Positions 38,540 to 47,555 of a DNA stretch of 64,000 nucleotides are shown piece by piece; the first letter of the stretch is position 1; every line of letters begins with the position of its first letter. Below the pieces are notes generated by a model. The model did no database searches. It was given only the letters and a program-made list of their open reading frames with translations, and was not told where the DNA came from. Made by a program: the position numbers and the translations under genes. Origin of the DNA: Limnohabitans sp. 2KL-51 (GTDB taxonomy: Bacteria; Pseudomonadota; Gammaproteobacteria; Burkholderiales; Burkholderiaceae_C); assembly GCF_003063645.1 (NCBI RefSeq), contig NZ_NESJ01000009.1:62001-126000 (forward strand), written 5' to 3'.

Positions 38540-39934
38540 ATGTTGAAGATCCTTTTCCTTATCCTCATGAGTGGCGGCATCCCGGTGGCCATTGCCATGG
38601 CGGGCGCGTCACTGATTTACCTTTTGTTTGTCGAAAGTTCGCCACCCTTTGTGGTGATCCACCGCATGGTCTCGGGCATCGACAGCTTTCCGCTGCTGGC
38701 CGTGCCCTTCTTCATTCTGGCGGGCAACCTGATGAACAACGCGGGCATCACCAACCGCATCTACAACTATGCGCTGGCCCTGGTGGGCTGGCTCAAGGGC
38801 GGTCTCGGTCACGTCAACGTGGTGGGCTCGGTCGTGTTTGCGGGCATGAGCGGCACGGCCATTGCCGACGCTGCAGGCCTGGGCACCATTGAAATCAAAG
38901 CCATGAAAGACCATGGCTACAGCACCGAGTTTGCAGTAGGCGTGACAGCGGCTTCAGCCACGTTGGGCCCCATCATTCCGCCCAGCTTGCCCTTTGTGAT
39001 CTACGGCATGATGGCTAACGTCTCGGTGGGTGCGCTGTTCCTCGCAGGCATCTTGCCCGGCATCTTGATGGCGCTGCTGATGATGCTGACGGTGGCCTAT
39101 TTCGCGCACAAAAACGGCTGGGGCGCCGATGTGAAATTCGAGTGGCCCAAAGTCATCAAGGCCCTGGCCGAAACCGCTGTGGTGATTGGCTGGCCAATGG
39201 CGATTTGGTGGCTGGTCAAAACCATGGGCACACCGCCGCAGATCACCGTGTTTGCGGCCCTGATCGTTTTGTTTGCTGCCGATAAGTTTTTCAACTTCCA
39301 GGCCGTGTTGCCCATCATGACCCCGGTGATCCTGATTGGCGGCATGACCACCGGCGTGTTCACCCCCACCGAAGGCGCGATTGCCGCCTGTGTTTGGGCG
39401 ATCGTCTTGGGCTTCTTCTGGTACCGGTCACTGAACTTCAAAATGTTCGTCAAGATCAGTCTGGACACCGTGGAAACCACCGCCACCGTGCTGTTCATTG
39501 TGGCGGCTGCCAGCATTTTTGGCTGGATGCTCACCGCCACAGGTGTGACCACCGCCATCTCTGCTTGGGTACTGGGCTTCACGCAAGAACCTTGGGTGTT
39601 TTTGCTGCTGGCCAATGCGCTGATGCTGTTTGTCGGCTGCTTCCTCGAGCCCACTGCCGCCATCACCATACTTGTACCCATCCTGGTGCCGATTTGCCAG
39701 CAGCTGGGCATTGACCTGGTGCACTTCGGTCTGATCATGGTGCTCAATTTGATGATTGGCCTGTTGCACCCGCCCATGGGCATGGTGCTCTTTGTGTTGG
39801 CCCGCGTGGCCAAGCTCAGCGTGGAGCGAACGACGATTGCCATCTTGCCCTGGCTGTTCCCCTTGCTGGGCAGCCTGGCGGTCATCACCTACATGCCCAG
39901 CCTGGTGCTGTGGTTGCCCAAGCAGTTTTATTGA
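38540..39934 (+). CDS. TRAP transporter large membrane subunit (DctM family)
   Basis: A 464-residue polytopic protein with about twelve membrane segments in two repeats, the DctM motifs AVPFFILAGNLMNNAGI, FAGMSGTAIADAAGLG, and ASATLGPIIPPSLPFVIYG. It carries the sodium-coupled transport path. Full length. In the window it links the binding protein and DctQ to the dehydratase genes downstream, pointing to sugar-acid uptake. Confidence 0.95.
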   Translation: MLKILFLILMSGGIPVAIAMAGASLIYLLFVESSPPFVVIHRMVSGIDSFPLLAVPFFILAGNLMNNAGITNRIYNYALALVGWLKGGLGHVNVVGSVVFAGMSGTAIADAAGLGTIEIKAMKDHGYSTEFAVGVTAASATLGPIIPPSLPFVIYGMMANVSVGALFLAGILPGILMALLMMLTVAYFAHKNGWGADVKFEWPKVIKALAETAVVIGWPMAIWWLVKTMGTPPQITVFAALIVLFAADKFFNFQAVLPIMTPVILIGGMTTGVFTPTEGAIAACVWAIVLGFFWYRSLNFKMFVKISLDTVETTATVLFIVAAASIFGWMLTATGVTTAISAWVLGFTQEPWVFLLLANALMLFVGCFLEPTAAITILVPILVPICQQLGIDLVHFGLIMVLNLMIGLLHPPMGMVLFVLARVAKLSVERTTIAILPWLFPLLGSLAVITYMPSLVLWLPKQFY

Positions 39935-39980
39935 CCTTGAGGGACAGCTGTTCAGCGCAGCCCCCAACTGATTAAAAAAT

Positions 39981-41510
39981 ATGTCCACTTCATTCATCCG
40001 CCTGCACCCGTCTGACGACGTGGTCATCGCCCGCAGCCAACTCATGAGCGGCAACGCCGTGGAGGGCGTGCCCGTGCGCGGCCTGATTCCGCCGGGCCAC
40101 AAAATCGCCACACGCGCCATCGCCGTGGGTGAGCCGGTGCGCCGCTACAACCAGATCATTGGCTTTGCGCACCAGCCCATTGCGCCGGGCGAGCATGTGC
40201 ACACGCAGAACCTGAACATGGGTGCTGAAAAAGGCAACTTCGAGCGCGATTACGCCATCGGGCAAGACGTGACACCCGAACCTGCCCGCAAGCAGGCCAC
40301 CTTCATGGGCTACAAGCGCGCAGACGGCCGCGTGGCCACACGCAACTACATCGGCGTGCTGTCGAGCGTGAACTGCTCGGCCACGGCGGCTCGCGCCATT
40401 GCCGACCATTTTTCCAAACGCAGCAACCCCGCCGCGCTGGCCAACTTTACAAATGTGGACGGGGTGGTGGCACTGACCCACGGCACCGGCTGCGGCATGG
40501 ACACCGAAGGTCTGGGCATGCAGTTGCTCGAGCGCACGCTGGCCGGTTATGCCACACACGCCAACTTCTGGGGCGTGGTGGTGGTGGGCCTGGGCTGCGA
40601 GTCCAACCAACTGGGCACCTGGCTGTCACGCAGCAGCTTGCGCGTGGGAGACACGCTCAAGGTCTTCAACATCCAGGACACAGGCGGCACACGCCTGACG
40701 GTGGAAAAGGGCATCCTGCTTATCGAAGAGATGCTGCCCCGCGCCAACGCCACCCAACGCGAGCCTTGCAGTGCCGAACACATCACCATCGGTCTGCAGT
40801 GCGGCGGCTCTGACGGTTATTCAGGCATCAGCGCCAACCCGGCTTTAGGCGCAGCGGTGGACTTGCTGGTGCAGCACGGCGGCACCGCGATCCTGAGCGA
40901 AACGCCTGAGATTTATGGTGCCGAGCATTTGCTCACGCGCCGCGCTGTCAAGCCCGAAGTGGCGCACAAACTCATCGAGCGCATCCGCTGGTGGGAAAAC
41001 TACACCGCCATCAACGGCGGCGAGATGAACAACAACCCATCCCCCGGCAACAAGGCGGGTGGCCTGACCACCATCCTGGAGAAATCATTGGGCGCGGTGG
41101 CCAAAGGTGGCACCAGCAACCTGCAAGCTGTGTACGAATACGCCGAGCCGGTCACGGCCAAAGGCTTTGTCTACATGGACACGCCGGGCTATGACCCGGT
41201 GAGCGCCACGGGCCAAGTCGCGGGTGGGGCCAACTTGATTTGCTTTACCACCGGGCGCGGCAGCGCTTATGGCTGCGCGCCATCGCCCAGCCTCAAGTTC
41301 TCGACCAACACCGCTTTGTGGAAAAAACAGGAAGAAGACATGGATCTGAACTGCGGCGAGATCGTGGACGGCGGCGTGAGCATCGCCGACATGGGACAAC
41401 GCATTTTCGAGATGATCCTGGCCGCCGCGTCGGGCGAACCGACCAAGAGCGAGCGCCACGGCTATGGGCAAAACGAGTTCGTGCCGTGGCAAGTTGGTGC
41501 GGTGATGTGA
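39981..41510 (+). CDS. uxaA: Altronate/galactarate-type dehydratase (UxaA family)
   Basis: A 509-residue protein with an N-terminal SAF-like domain (IRLHPSDDVVIARSQLM ... EHVHTQNLNMG) and the large C-terminal dehydratase domain with conserved Cys and metal site (SSVNCSATAARAI, THGTGCGMD, GLGCESNQ, CGGSDGYSGI). UxaA dehydrates D-altronate to 2-keto-3-deoxygluconate; the galactarate dehydratase GarD is related. Full length. The next gene is separated by a cluster of REP-like palindromes. Confidence 0.9.
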   Translation: MSTSFIRLHPSDDVVIARSQLMSGNAVEGVPVRGLIPPGHKIATRAIAVGEPVRRYNQIIGFAHQPIAPGEHVHTQNLNMGAEKGNFERDYAIGQDVTPEPARKQATFMGYKRADGRVATRNYIGVLSSVNCSATAARAIADHFSKRSNPAALANFTNVDGVVALTHGTGCGMDTEGLGMQLLERTLAGYATHANFWGVVVVGLGCESNQLGTWLSRSSLRVGDTLKVFNIQDTGGTRLTVEKGILLIEEMLPRANATQREPCSAEHITIGLQCGGSDGYSGISANPALGAAVDLLVQHGGTAILSETPEIYGAEHLLTRRAVKPEVAHKLIERIRWWENYTAINGGEMNNNPSPGNKAGGLTTILEKSLGAVAKGGTSNLQAVYEYAEPVTAKGFVYMDTPGYDPVSATGQVAGGANLICFTTGRGSAYGCAPSPSLKFSTNTALWKKQEEDMDLNCGEIVDGGVSIADMGQRIFEMILAAASGEPTKSERHGYGQNEFVPWQVGAVM

Positions 41511-41540
41511 ACACATTGACCCGCATTGCGGCTCGCCCCA

Positions 41541-41660
41541 CATCGCGCACGGGGTGCGCTCCTACAAATACCCACAGCCTCCATGTAGGAGCCCACCCCG
41601 TGGGCGATGGGCGTGGCACACGCCCCAAAAAAACATCGCGCACAGGAGTGCGCTCCTACA
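41541..41660. repeat. Three REP-like palindromic repeats between uxaA and the Ldh-family gene
   Basis: Copies at 41541-41566, 41584-41609 and 41634-41660 share the core TGTAGGAGC...GCGATG. The middle copy is in the opposite orientation to the outer two, so neighbouring copies can pair into long hairpins (a BIME-like arrangement). Each copy also has internal dyad symmetry (GCGCAC/GTGCGC). They may stabilise or attenuate the polycistronic mRNA. Confidence 0.8.
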
Positions 41661-41685
41661 ACCTCTTCGTATTGAAAGCCCCCTC

Positions 41686-42738
41686 ATGAGCCAACTCATC
41701 CAAGCCACCGATCTGCGCCAATACATCACCCGCATCATCGCGATGACCGGCAGCGCCCCGGCCGAGGCCGCGCAAGTGGCCGACAACCTGGTCATGGCCA
41801 ACCTGAGTGGCCACGACTCGCACGGCGTGGGCATGGCGCCGCGCTATGTGGACGCGGTGCTCGAAGGGGGGTTGTCGCCCAACACGGGTGTCAAGGTCTT
41901 GCTGGACACCGGGCCCTTGCTGAACCTTGACGGCCAGCGTGGCTATGGCCAGATCACCGGTGCGCAAGCCATGCAAATGGGCATTGAGCGGGCCAAGCAA
42001 CACGGCGTGTGCACCGTGGCCCTGAGCCGATCTCACCACCTGGGCCGCATCGGCCACTTGGCCGAAATGGCCGTGGCCCAAGGCTTGGTGTCGATTCATT
42101 TTGTGAACGTGCTCGCGCGCCCTGTGGTCGCGCCCTTTGGTGGTGGCGACGGCCGCTTTGGCACCAACCCCTGTTGCATCGCCGTGCCCATGGGCAAACG
42201 CGCCCCCTTTGTGCTGGACTTTGCCACCAGCCGCGTGGCGCAAGGCAAGATGCGCGTAGCGCACAACAAGGGCGAACAAGTGCCGCCTGGCTATTTGATT
42301 GACGAACACGGCCACCCCACCACCAACCCCGGCGTGGTGGTGGTGCCGCAGTCCAACGGCCTGTTCGGAGCGCTCATGACCTTTGGCGACCACAAAGGCT
42401 TTGGCATGGCCATGGCCTGCGAGCTGCTGGGCGGCGCGCTGACCGGTGGTGGCACTTGGCACCGCGAAGCCGACCACCAACGGACGGTACTCAACGGCAT
42501 GCTGACCATGCTGATCGACCCAGTGCGCCTGGGCACACAAGCCGTGTTCGAGCAAGAAGCCCTGGCCTTTGACGACTGGCTGCGCCAAAGCCCTGATGCC
42601 CCTGGCAGCGATGGCGTGCGCATGGCGGGCGATCCCGAACGCGCAGCCCGCGCTGACCGCGAGAAAAACGGCATCTGGATCGACGACGCCACCTGGGCCG
42701 AGATCGAAGCGTCTGAGAAAAAGTTGGCAGGGCGTTAA
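41686..42738 (+). CDS. Ldh-family (malate/L-lactate/ureidoglycolate type) dehydrogenase
   Basis: A 350-residue protein of the Ldh_2 superfamily: NLVMANLSGHDSHGVGMAPRYV, ALSRSHHLGRIGHLAEMA with the catalytic His, FVLDFATSRVAQGKM and FGDHKGFGMAMACELLGGALTGG. These NAD(P)-dependent enzymes reduce or oxidise 2-keto/2-hydroxy acids. ATG at 41686 is used; the open frame upstream runs through the REP-like repeats and is not coding. Substrate likely a sugar-derived hydroxy acid. Confidence 0.85.
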   Translation: MSQLIQATDLRQYITRIIAMTGSAPAEAAQVADNLVMANLSGHDSHGVGMAPRYVDAVLEGGLSPNTGVKVLLDTGPLLNLDGQRGYGQITGAQAMQMGIERAKQHGVCTVALSRSHHLGRIGHLAEMAVAQGLVSIHFVNVLARPVVAPFGGGDGRFGTNPCCIAVPMGKRAPFVLDFATSRVAQGKMRVAHNKGEQVPPGYLIDEHGHPTTNPGVVVVPQSNGLFGALMTFGDHKGFGMAMACELLGGALTGGGTWHREADHQRTVLNGMLTMLIDPVRLGTQAVFEQEALAFDDWLRQSPDAPGSDGVRMAGDPERAARADREKNGIWIDDATWAEIEASEKKLAGR

Positions 42739-42762
42739 GCGTTGCCTGACCAAGACCTCCCT

Positions 42763-42855
42763 CGTAGGAGCCCACCGCGTGAGCGATTGGGACGATTGCG
42801 GCACACATGACTGACCAACTCCCAAACCCATCGCGCACAGGGGTGCGCTCCTACA
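42763..42855. repeat. Two further REP-like palindromes in opposite orientation
   Basis: CGTAGGAGCCCACCGCGT with GAGCGAT (42763-42787) and CATCGCGCACAGGGGTGC with GCTCCTACA (42829-42855) are inverted copies of the family seen at 41541-41660. They lie between the Ldh-family and mannitol-dehydrogenase-family genes. Confidence 0.8.
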
Positions 42856-42885
42856 ACTCCATGAACTGTTCACCCCTCTGACACC

Positions 42886-44283
42886 ATGCACCTCTCAGCC
42901 CTCGCCCTGGCATCGCTGCCCGCCGATATCGTCACCCCCATTTATGACCGCCGCCACCACGCCCCCGGCGTGGTGCACTTAGGCTTGGGAGCTTTTCACC
43001 GGGCGCACCAGGCCATGGTCTTTGACCAGCTGCTGGCCGGTGGTGACACACGCTGGGGCATACACGGTGTGGGCATGACACGGCCGGATCTGGTGAACCA
43101 ACTCAAAACGCAAGACGGCCTGTACGCGGTGCGCGTGGCCGATGGTCAGGGCGTGAAATGGCAAGTGCCCGGCGCTTTGTGGCGGACCAACGTGGCCACC
43201 ACCGAGCGCGATGCGGTGGTGCAAGCCATCGCCGCGCCAAGCACCCGCTGGGTCACGCTCACCGTTACCGAAAAAGGCTACATGCCTAATCTGGCCCAAC
43301 TGCTGCTGGACGGCTTGCGCCTGCGCCAGCAAGCAGGTCTTTCGGGCATCACCATCGCATCGTGCGACAACCTGCAAGGCAACGGGCACAAGCTGCAGGC
43401 TTTGGTGAAAGCCGCCGCTGCGCCACAAGACTCCGAGGTGCTGAGTTGGCTCGATGCGCAGTGTGCCTTTCCGTGCAGCATGGTCGACCGCATCGTGCCC
43501 GCTGCCACACCTGAAGTGCTGGCCGCAGCGCACGAGGCACTGGGCGTTAAAGACCACTGCGCTTTGAGCACTGAGGGCTTTTGGGAATGGGTGATTGAAG
43601 ACCGCTTTGCCGACCCGGCAGATGCTGCCCTGTTGCAAAGCGCAGGCGTGCGTGTCACGGCCGATGTGCACAGCTACGAAGAGGCCAAGCTGCGCATGCT
43701 CAATGGCAGCCACACGGCCATGGCGCTGATGGGCGCGGTCACGGGCAGGCCTTTTATTGCCAGCTGCATTGGCGTGCCACACATCCGAGAATTTGTGTTC
43801 CGCTTGATGGGCCATGAAGTTGCGCCACACCTGAGCCGCAGCGACTGGGCTGATTACCGAACTGCGCTGATCGCCCGCTTTGGCAACCCGTATCTGAAAC
43901 ACAGCGTGCACCAGATTGCCACCGACAGCTCGCAAAAAATTCCGCAGCGCTGGCCGCCTTCAGTTCTAGGGCAAATCGCGCAAGGCGCTACTTTTGAACA
44001 CCACGCGCTGGCCGCGGCCGTGTTTGTGCGCTACACGCTGGGTGTGGACGAGCAAGGCCAAACCTATAACCTGAACGACCCACAAGCCCAGAGCCTGATG
44101 GCATTGGGTGCCGCGCAACGGACTACACCTGAGGCCTGCGTGCGCACCCTGCTAGCCCGCGAAGACCTGTGGGGCAGCGCCCTGCCCCAAGACGCAGCCT
44201 GGACGGCTCGCGTTAAGCACTGGCACCAACACATCCTGCAGCACGGCGTGGACCACGCTGTCCAGCAACTGACCGGGACCTGA
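42886..44283 (+). CDS. Mannitol dehydrogenase family oxidoreductase (fructuronate/tagaturonate reductase candidate)
   Basis: A 465-residue long-chain polyol dehydrogenase: N-terminal Rossmann domain beginning VVHLGLGAFHRAHQAMVFDQLL, and the catalytic KLRMLNGSHTAMALMG (Lys ... Asn-x-x-His) in the C-terminal domain. The family includes UxuB (fructuronate reductase), mannitol and arabinitol dehydrogenases. The neighbours ManD and UxaA make a uronate-reducing role most likely. Its stop is four bases before the manD start codon. Confidence 0.85.
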   Translation: MHLSALALASLPADIVTPIYDRRHHAPGVVHLGLGAFHRAHQAMVFDQLLAGGDTRWGIHGVGMTRPDLVNQLKTQDGLYAVRVADGQGVKWQVPGALWRTNVATTERDAVVQAIAAPSTRWVTLTVTEKGYMPNLAQLLLDGLRLRQQAGLSGITIASCDNLQGNGHKLQALVKAAAAPQDSEVLSWLDAQCAFPCSMVDRIVPAATPEVLAAAHEALGVKDHCALSTEGFWEWVIEDRFADPADAALLQSAGVRVTADVHSYEEAKLRMLNGSHTAMALMGAVTGRPFIASCIGVPHIREFVFRLMGHEVAPHLSRSDWADYRTALIARFGNPYLKHSVHQIATDSSQKIPQRWPPSVLGQIAQGATFEHHALAAAVFVRYTLGVDEQGQTYNLNDPQAQSLMALGAAQRTTPEACVRTLLAREDLWGSALPQDAAWTARVKHWHQHILQHGVDHAVQQLTGT

Positions 44284-44286
44284 GCC

Positions 44287-45498
44287 ATGAAAATCACCGC
44301 CGCCCGCGTCATCGTCTGCAGCCCCGGCCGCAACTTCGTCACCCTTAAGATCGAGACTGACCAAGGCGTTTACGGCATCGGCGACGCCACACTCAACGGC
44401 CGCGAACTGGCGGTGGTCAGCTACCTCGAGGACCATGTTCTGCCCTGCCTGATCGGGCGCGACCCGCAGCAGATCGAAGACATCTGGCAATACCTCTACA
44501 AAGGCGCTTACTGGCGGCGCGGTCCGGTGACCATGAGCGCCATTGCGGCGGTGGACACCGCGCTGTGGGACATCAAGGCCAAGATAGCCAACATGCCGCT
44601 GTACCAGCTGCTGGGCGGTCGCAGCCGCACTGGCGTGATGGTCTACGGCCACGCCAATGGCCGCGACACAGCAGAAACCGTAGACGAAGTTTTACGCCAC
44701 AAGGAAGAAGGTTACATGGCGATACGCGCCCAAAGCGGCGTGCCCGGCCTGAACAAGGTCTATGGTGTGAGTGGCACAAACCATCTGTACGAACCCGCCG
44801 ACGGCAACTTGCCCGGCGAGCACGACTGGAGCACTGAAAAGTATTTGCGCCACACGCCCGGCCTGTTTGAAGTCGTGCGCGAAGCCGTGGGCCCCGACAT
44901 CCATTTGCTGCACGACGTGCACCACCGCCTGACGCCGATCGAGTCAGCGCAACTGGGCAAGGCGCTGGAGCCTGTGCGCATGTTCTGGATGGAAGACCCC
45001 ACCCCGGCCGAGAACCAGGAAGCATTTCAGTGGATACGCCACCACACCACCACGCCGATCGCGGTTGGCGAGATTTTCAACAGCATCTGGGACTGCAAGG
45101 CGCTGATCGAAAAGCAACTGATCGACTACATCCGCACCACCGTGGTCCACGCGGGCGGCATCACTCACTTGCGGCAAATCGCCAACCTGGCCAGCCTGTA
45201 CCAAGTGCGCACCGGCTGCCACGGCGCGACCGACTTGTCACCCGTGTGCATGGGCGCAGCCCTGCACTTTGACACCTGGGTGCCCAACTTTGGCGTGCAA
45301 GAGTTCATGCCGCACAGCAAAGAAATGCTCTCGGTCTTTCCGCACGATTACCGCTTTGAGCGCGGCATGATGCACTGCGGCGAGTCACCCGGTCACGGTG
45401 TGGACATCGACGAGAAGCTGGCCGCCAAGTACCCGTATCAGAGGGCTTATTTGCCGGTGAACCGGCTGCAGCATGATGGGACTTTGTGGAATTGGTGA
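44287..45498 (+). CDS. manD: D-mannonate dehydratase (enolase superfamily, ManD/RspA)
   Basis: A 403-residue enolase-superfamily protein. The start [47 protein letters not shown], the metal/catalytic sites [20 protein letters not shown] and VGEIFNS, and [20 protein letters not shown] match ManD, which dehydrates D-mannonate to 2-keto-3-deoxygluconate. Some ManD homologues act on gluconate with low efficiency. It ends the right arm of the cluster. Confidence 0.9.
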   Translation: MKITAARVIVCSPGRNFVTLKIETDQGVYGIGDATLNGRELAVVSYLEDHVLPCLIGRDPQQIEDIWQYLYKGAYWRRGPVTMSAIAAVDTALWDIKAKIANMPLYQLLGGRSRTGVMVYGHANGRDTAETVDEVLRHKEEGYMAIRAQSGVPGLNKVYGVSGTNHLYEPADGNLPGEHDWSTEKYLRHTPGLFEVVREAVGPDIHLLHDVHHRLTPIESAQLGKALEPVRMFWMEDPTPAENQEAFQWIRHHTTTPIAVGEIFNSIWDCKALIEKQLIDYIRTTVVHAGGITHLRQIANLASLYQVRTGCHGATDLSPVCMGAALHFDTWVPNFGVQEFMPHSKEMLSVFPHDYRFERGMMHCGESPGHGVDIDEKLAAKYPYQRAYLPVNRLQHDGTLWNW

Positions 45499-45556
45499 GG
45501 TGCTTTGAATGAGGGGGCTGGTTGCTGGGGTGGCAGGCCTCAAGGTCTTTGCATCT

Positions 45557-46282
45557 TTAAACGCAGGATCTCTTGTCATTTATGCCATCTTTTTGGGACT
45601 GCCACCAAGCCACGCAGGCTGTAGCCAGTGCCGCAGTGCTGTCAACACACTGCGTGCGAAGCGGTGATTGGATCGCATCCAGCGCCAAAGGTGTTTCGGT
45701 GCAAGCCAGAATCACTGCGCTTACGCCCTGGTTCAGCAGTGATTCAACGGCTTTCTCAATGAGCTTTCCTGCGCTCAAAGCGTCGCCAGCCTTGACCCGC
45801 TCAATCCCAGGCAAAACCAAGGTGCTCATTGCGATCTCGTCTGGCAAAACGACGGTATAGCCCGCGCGGTGGAGTACTGGATCAAAAATTTGGGCCGCCA
45901 AAGTAGCGCGTGTGGCGATCACGCCAATTTTTGAACCCACATCAGCCAGCAGCGTGAGCTGATTGACACTCGCATCCACAATGCTTAGAAAAGGAACTGC
46001 ACATCCCTTCAGAAGATCAGGGTACCAAAAATGTGCGGTGTTGCATGGCATGGCCAAGGCCATGGCGCCAGCTGAAATCAGGCGGTCTCTCCCGGCCATC
46101 AATTCAGGCAGTGGCGAACGCCCCCCATTGAGAATTGCTGCTGGTCGCGGCGCAATACGAGGGTCGGACTGCATCAGCATCGGTACATGATCGGCATCTT
46201 CTTTGGCATGGGTTGCCGAGATCACTTTGCTGAAGAAATCAAGGGTTGCCAAGGGTCCCATCCCGCCTAAAACTCCGATCAT
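45557..46282 (-). CDS. Aspartate/glutamate racemase family protein
   Basis: A 241-residue cofactor-independent racemase of the Asp/Glu/hydantoin type. The start MIGVLGGMGPLATLDFF and the two catalytic cysteines in ALAMPCNTAHFWYP and VILACTETPLAL are present. It lies downstream of the CuyA/DcyD-type gene in the same direction, so it may invert the stereocentre of an acidic amino compound such as aspartate or, by context, cysteate. Specificity is inference. Confidence 0.85.
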   Translation of the reverse strand: MIGVLGGMGPLATLDFFSKVISATHAKEDADHVPMLMQSDPRIAPRPAAILNGGRSPLPELMAGRDRLISAGAMALAMPCNTAHFWYPDLLKGCAVPFLSIVDASVNQLTLLADVGSKIGVIATRATLAAQIFDPVLHRAGYTVVLPDEIAMSTLVLPGIERVKAGDALSAGKLIEKAVESLLNQGVSAVILACTETPLALDAIQSPLRTQCVDSTAALATACVAWWQSQKDGINDKRSCV

Positions 46283-46498
46283 GATCGGTGACTCCTTCAG
46301 ATATTGCTCATTGAACGGCGATCAAATAGCCACCCGCCACAAAAGCCAAGCCCAGCTTGACTCAAAAAAATCATGGCCACTGGCCTCCAGACGAACTGAG
46401 TGACCTCTTTAAGGAAGGTCTTCAAACCCACGCCGGTGCACGTGATTGTGTGAACTCAAAAGCAAAACCCGGCGCAAGCGTCGTCATCAAGGCAGGAT
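46283..46498. other. Intergenic stretch in the amino-sulfonate cluster
   Basis: About 215 bases between the lyase and racemase genes, both on the minus strand. It may hold a separate promoter for the racemase gene. A short plus-strand frame without a start codon (about 46390-46520) reads through the lyase stop but matches no family I know. Confidence 0.35.
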
Positions 46499-47509
46499 TC
46501 AAAGAGGTTTCAAACCACTAAAAGCATCCATGTAACCGTAAAGCGCTACCGAGCCACCGGTGTGAAGGAAAACGACGTTTTCTCCCTTCTTGAAATGCCC
46601 CTTGCGGCACAGATCAATCAGGCCGGCCATGCCCTTACCCGAATACACGGGGTCAAGCAAAATCCCTTCGAGTCTGGCCATCATCGTCACGGCTTCAACC
46701 ATGCCGTCTGTCGGGACGCCGTAACCACCACCTACATAGTCGCAGTTGGCTTTCACGCTGTCGCGACTGATGCTGCCGGGGACGCCCAAGAGTTCTGCTG
46801 TTTTGACGGCCAAGTTGTAGACATTGTTTTCCTGAGCCTCTTTAGGAGCACGTACGCCAATGCCGAGTACCGGAATTTGACTGCGTGTGCCTTCAAATCC
46901 TGCCACCAAACCAGCCTGTGTGCCGGCACTTCCGGTGGCGTGCACCACGCTACTGACATTCAGGCCCAGGGTATTGAACTGGTCGACCAACTCCAATGCG
47001 CAAACCACATAACCCAGTGCGCCAATGGGGTTGGAGCCGCCGCCAGGAATGATGTAAGGCTTCTGGCCTTTGGCAACCAGCTCTTCGGCCAGCTTGGCCA
47101 TAGCGGAATTCATGTCTGTTCCACCTGGCACTTCTTGCACGTTGGCACCATATAAAAGATCGAGGAATACGTTTCCAGATTTTTTGTAATTTTCTACTTT
47201 AGAACCGGTGCGATCTTCGAGCAGTATTTCGCACTTCATGCCCATCTTTGCTGCGATGGCCACGGTTTGGCGTGCGTGATTCGATTGGGTGGCACCCTGC
47301 GTGATGATGGTGTCTGCACCATGCTTGACAGCATCGGCCATCAAAAACTCAAGCTTGCGCGTTTTGTTACCACCAGAGCCCAGGCCAGTGCAGTCGTCTC
47401 GCTTGATGTAAAGATTGGGGCCACCCAATGCCTCCGACATGCGGGGCATGAATTCAAGCGGTGTAGGACCATGGGTGATGCGTACTCGGGGGAAGTTGGT
47501 GATTTTCAT
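46499..47509 (-). CDS. D-cysteine desulfhydrase / L-cysteate sulfo-lyase family PLP enzyme (DcyD/CuyA)
   Basis: A 336-residue fold-type II PLP enzyme with the Schiff-base Lys in [12 protein letters not shown], the Ser-Asn-His site [27 protein letters not shown] and [11 protein letters not shown]. The family contains D-cysteine desulfhydrase, ACC deaminase and CuyA, which splits L-cysteate into pyruvate, sulfite and ammonia. The TauA-type transporter and HpsN-like enzyme nearby favour a CuyA-like role; sequence alone does not separate the two. Confidence 0.82.
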   Translation of the reverse strand: MKITNFPRVRITHGPTPLEFMPRMSEALGGPNLYIKRDDCTGLGSGGNKTRKLEFLMADAVKHGADTIITQGATQSNHARQTVAIAAKMGMKCEILLEDRTGSKVENYKKSGNVFLDLLYGANVQEVPGGTDMNSAMAKLAEELVAKGQKPYIIPGGGSNPIGALGYVVCALELVDQFNTLGLNVSSVVHATGSAGTQAGLVAGFEGTRSQIPVLGIGVRAPKEAQENNVYNLAVKTAELLGVPGSISRDSVKANCDYVGGGYGVPTDGMVEAVTMMARLEGILLDPVYSGKGMAGLIDLCRKGHFKKGENVVFLHTGGSVALYGYMDAFSGLKPL

Positions 47510-47555
47510 TTGTGCTTTCTTTTGTGGTTTGAAATGGATGCAGTACCCGTGGTCT

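Noticed and set aside
41541-42855. CRISPR-like repeats
   Set aside because: Copies alternate in orientation, have irregular spacing and flank genes, so they are REP-like palindromes, not a CRISPR array.
46390-46520. Short plus-strand frame between the racemase and the lyase
   Set aside because: No start codon or ribosome-binding site, overlaps the lyase gene end and matches no family I recognise.
46499-47509. ACC deaminase as the function of the PLP lyase
   Set aside because: Same superfamily, but the sulfonate-type neighbours favour DcyD/CuyA; kept only as a distant alternative.
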